Of a stretch of DNA of 8,192 bases, positions 6,101-8,192 are shown in pieces (within the stretch, counting starts at the first letter, position 1; every line of letters begins with the position of its first letter). Origin of the DNA: Bacteroidota bacterium (GTDB lineage: Bacteria; Bacteroidota; Bacteroidia; Bacteroidales; UBA12481); contig JAUVKA010000163.1 of NCBI GenBank assembly GCA_030592205.1, positions 1 through 8,192 of the forward strand, read 5' to 3'. Position numbers and translations under genes: made by a program. A model generated the notes under the pieces. The model had not been told where the DNA came from and searched no databases. It saw nothing but the letters and a program-made list of their open reading frames with translations.

Positions 6101-8192
6101 ATGCTCAAAATCCTCTCCGGAATCGCAGGAATACGCACTACTACCGTAGCTGGTGTAGAATCCAGACCTTCTGAATATTATATGGGAGCTAGCGGAGGTG
6201 GTGTATGGAAAACATCAGATTATGGCCTGTCGTGGCAAAATGTATCAGATGGATATTTTGCAACAGGATCAATTGGAGCGATCAGGATTTTTCAAAACAA
6301 TCCTGATATTGTTTATGTGGGAACCGGATCTGATGGTATACGCAGTAATATTATTATTGGTAAGGGAATGTACCGTACTGTTGATGGCGGCCAATCCTGG
6401 TCACCACAGAACAATCAACCAACTGCCGAATTGTATCAGGTAAACCTGGATGATCAATTTCCATACTGGCTATATGCTGGGCAACAGGATAATTCAACAC
6501 TGGCTATCCCAAGTAATAGCAGCCTTTATTCAAAAAGAGGGAGAACCAATATTTTGTCTGTTGGTGGTTGTGAAACAGGACCGGCCGTGCCCAAACCAGG
6601 GAATCATAATATAGTTTATTCAAATTGTAAAGGCCGTTTTGGAACTTATAATAAAATCACTGGAATTGAAAAGCAATACCAGGTTGGTGCTACTAATATG
6701 TATGGACACAATCCGGGTGATTTAAAATATCGATTTCAAAGAGTGGCTCCAATATTTGTATCGCCACATAATGCTGATGTTGTTTATCATGCCTCCCAAT
6801 ACTTACACAAAACAAGCGATGACGGTGTTAATTGGGAAACTGTTTCTCCGGATTTAACAGCATTTGAGGAAGACAAACAAGTAGTTTCAGGAAACCCGAT
6901 AACCAGGGATATTACTGGAGAAGAATTTTACAGCACAATTTATTCCCTTAATGAGTCTCCTCTAAAAGAGGGAGTTATATGGGTTGGTGCTAACGATGGA
7001 CCGGTTCATAGAACCTTAGATGGGGGTGTTAATTGGCTGAACGTCACCCCTGAGGACCTTCCGCCAGGTGGTAGAGTGCAAACTATTGAGGCTTCGCCAC
7101 ATGACCCTGCGAAAGCTTACATAGCTGTTTATCGATGCATGTTAAATGACTGGGAACCTTATATATACAAAACCTCAAATTATGGCAAGACCTGGGTGAG
7201 ATTAACTAATGGCACAAATGGGATTCCTGCTGATTTTCCCACCCGTGTAATACGAGAGGACCCTGATCGAGAGGGTTTGTTGTATGCTGGAACTGAATTC
7301 GGTATTTTTATATCATTTGATGATGGAGCCAACTGGCAAACCTTCCAGCAAAACTTGCCTGTTGTATCTGTAACAGACATTAAGATATTCCGCAAGGATC
7401 TGATTCTGTCAACAATGGGAAGGTCGTTCTGGATAATGAATGACATCAGTCCACTACATGGATTTGACTTTGCTAAAGAGGATGAAGTTCAACTTTTCAA
7501 TCCTCGGGTTGCTTTTCGTTCAAGGGATATGCGAGGAGCCAATATTGACTATTACCTCCCGGAGACTGCAGATTCTGTAAGTCTTAAAATACAAGAGTTT
7601 TCCGGAAATGCAGTAACTTCTTTAGATGCATCTTCTCAAAAAGGTTTTCACAGGATAAATTGGAGTTTGACAAAAAAGGGAAGTAATCCTCCATCTGGAA
7701 GGAGAAGATCATCTGGAATTAAGGTTGTTCCAGGGCGTTACATTATTAATCTGCTTGTGGACGGAAAAATCCTTGAATCCAGTTTCACTATACTGCCTGA
7801 CCCACGGGTATTACAGGATGGGATGACCCAGGAAGATTTCCAGGAGCAGTATGATCTATGTGTCAAAGTTCAGGAATTGCAGTCTAGGGCCAGGGAATTT
7901 CAGAAGGAAGTGGATTTACTACTTGAAACACTTAAGGAGAAGGCTCAAGGCTCAAGACTCAAGGCTCAAGTAAGGAAGAAGGTAGAGGTGTTAAGTGAAA
8001 TAAGGTCGGAATTGGTCACTGAAAAAGGTCCTTATCCACAGCCTATGTTATTAAGTCAGATCAGTTATTTGTACTCAATGATTAGTAGAGTTGACCAGAA
8101 GCCTGGCAGAAATGCATATATTAGATATGATGAGCTAAGAAAGCAGCTTGAAATATTAAATAAGCTCCTAAAAGAACTGCGTTCAGGAACAA
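6101..8192 (+). CDS. VPS10/sortilin-like Asp-box propeller protein, internally deleted; 3' end outside window
   Basis: Relatives are large (about 1000 residues) exported proteins of two seven-bladed propellers, annotated as glycosyl hydrolase or sortilin-like; their substrates are mostly unknown. The frame is open for 697 codons to the window edge. Asp boxes are T-S-D-Y-G-L-S-W, T-V-D-G-G-Q-S-W (residues 93-100), T-S-D-D-G-V-N-W, T-L-D-G-G-V-N-W, T-S-N-Y-G-K-T-W and S-F-D-D-G-A-N-W. Family landmarks include G-A-S-G-G-G-V-W-K-T, N-N-Q-P-T-A-E (104-110), A-G-Q-Q-D-N-S, G-D-L-K-Y-R-F-Q and G-T-E-F-G-I-F-I, then a beta-sandwich and a helical, probably coiled-coil C-terminus. In relatives several hundred residues with more Asp boxes separate the second Asp box from N-N-Q-P-T-A; here they are directly joined. 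No signal peptide precedes the first blade: the region from ATG 6101 is short and poorly conserved, and an in-frame TGA (6074-6076) bars extension. It is probably a decaying gene, though still in frame. Confidence 0.85.
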   Translation, partial: MLKILSGIAGIRTTTVAGVESRPSEYYMGASGGGVWKTSDYGLSWQNVSDGYFATGSIGAIRIFQNNPDIVYVGTGSDGIRSNIIIGKGMYRTVDGGQSWSPQNNQPTAELYQVNLDDQFPYWLYAGQQDNSTLAIPSNSSLYSKRGRTNILSVGGCETGPAVPKPGNHNIVYSNCKGRFGTYNKITGIEKQYQVGATNMYGHNPGDLKYRFQRVAPIFVSPHNADVVYHASQYLHKTSDDGVNWETVSPDLTAFEEDKQVVSGNPITRDITGEEFYSTIYSLNESPLKEGVIWVGANDGPVHRTLDGGVNWLNVTPEDLPPGGRVQTIEASPHDPAKAYIAVYRCMLNDWEPYIYKTSNYGKTWVRLTNGTNGIPADFPTRVIREDPDREGLLYAGTEFGIFISFDDGANWQTFQQNLPVVSVTDIKIFRKDLILSTMGRSFWIMNDISPLHGFDFAKEDEVQLFNPRVAFRSRDMRGANIDYYLPETADSVSLKIQEFSGNAVTSLDASSQKGFHRINWSLTKKGSNPPSGRRRSSGIKVVPGRYIINLLVDGKILESSFTILPDPRVLQDGMTQEDFQEQYDLCVKVQELQSRAREFQKEVDLLLETLKEKAQGSRLKAQVRKKVEVLSEIRSELVTEKGPYPQPMLLSQISYLYSMISRVDQKPGRNAYIRYDELRKQLEILNKLLKELRSGT
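7942..7969 (+). repeat. GGCTCAA heptamer tandem repeat inside the propeller gene
   Basis: Four 7-bp units (GGCTCAA, GGCTCAA, GACTCAA, GGCTCAA) lie within the helical C-terminal region and are translated as A-Q-G-S-R-L-K-A-Q. Since seven is not a multiple of three, gain or loss of one unit would shift the frame of the C-terminus. The 10-mer AAGACTCAAG spanning units 2-4 also occurs at 1886-1895 in the ferredoxin gene. Confidence 0.8.

Overview
The window looks like a low-GC chromosome segment from a Bacteroidota bacterium, probably Bacteroidales or a related anaerobe. The markers are a type IX secretion (T9SS) C-terminal sorting domain with the S-Q-N-Y-P-N-P-F-N signature, a DUF4493-type/lamin-tail surface lipoprotein, a GH33 sialidase of the Bacteroides type, a TlpA/ResA-like thioredoxin, and a large multi-Asp-box propeller protein of the VPS10/sortilin-like family common in that phylum. 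Family assignments rest on remembered consensus sequences and visible motifs, not on database searches.

Layout. Bases 1-993 (+) hold the C-terminal most of a GH33 exo-sialidase cut by the window edge. Bases 1005-1067 form a nested palindrome resembling a REP-type element. It sits exactly where a convergent thioredoxin-like gene (1296 down to 1072, -) is cut off just after its CxxC active site. An 8-bp-period tandem array (1304-1359) follows. Bases 1408-2403 (+) carry a NapH/NosR-like polyferredoxin membrane protein split by a single in-frame TAG codon. Downstream, a GTTCAT hexamer array (2413-2436) runs directly into the last ~40 codons of a vanished SGNH/GDSL hydrolase (2440-2559). An intact 631-residue T9SS cargo protein (2658-4553, +) converges on a 425-residue lipoprotein (4610-5887, -) across a 16-bp hairpin. 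After a 213-bp AT-rich intergenic stretch, an Asp-box propeller protein (6101 to beyond 8192, +) begins. It appears to lack a signal peptide and several hundred residues of its first propeller.

Theme. Four of the seven protein loci are damaged: a truncated thioredoxin, a nonsense-split ferredoxin, an esterase tail and an internally deleted propeller. Three of the four lesions lie at or near short repeats or repeated motifs. I read this as a region in repeat-driven decay or rearrangement rather than a new multi-gene system. The surviving genes are mostly surface or exported functions: sialic-acid release from host or environmental glycans, a secreted adhesin-like protein and an outer-membrane lipoprotein. 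No RNA genes, CRISPR arrays, transposase genes or origins were seen.
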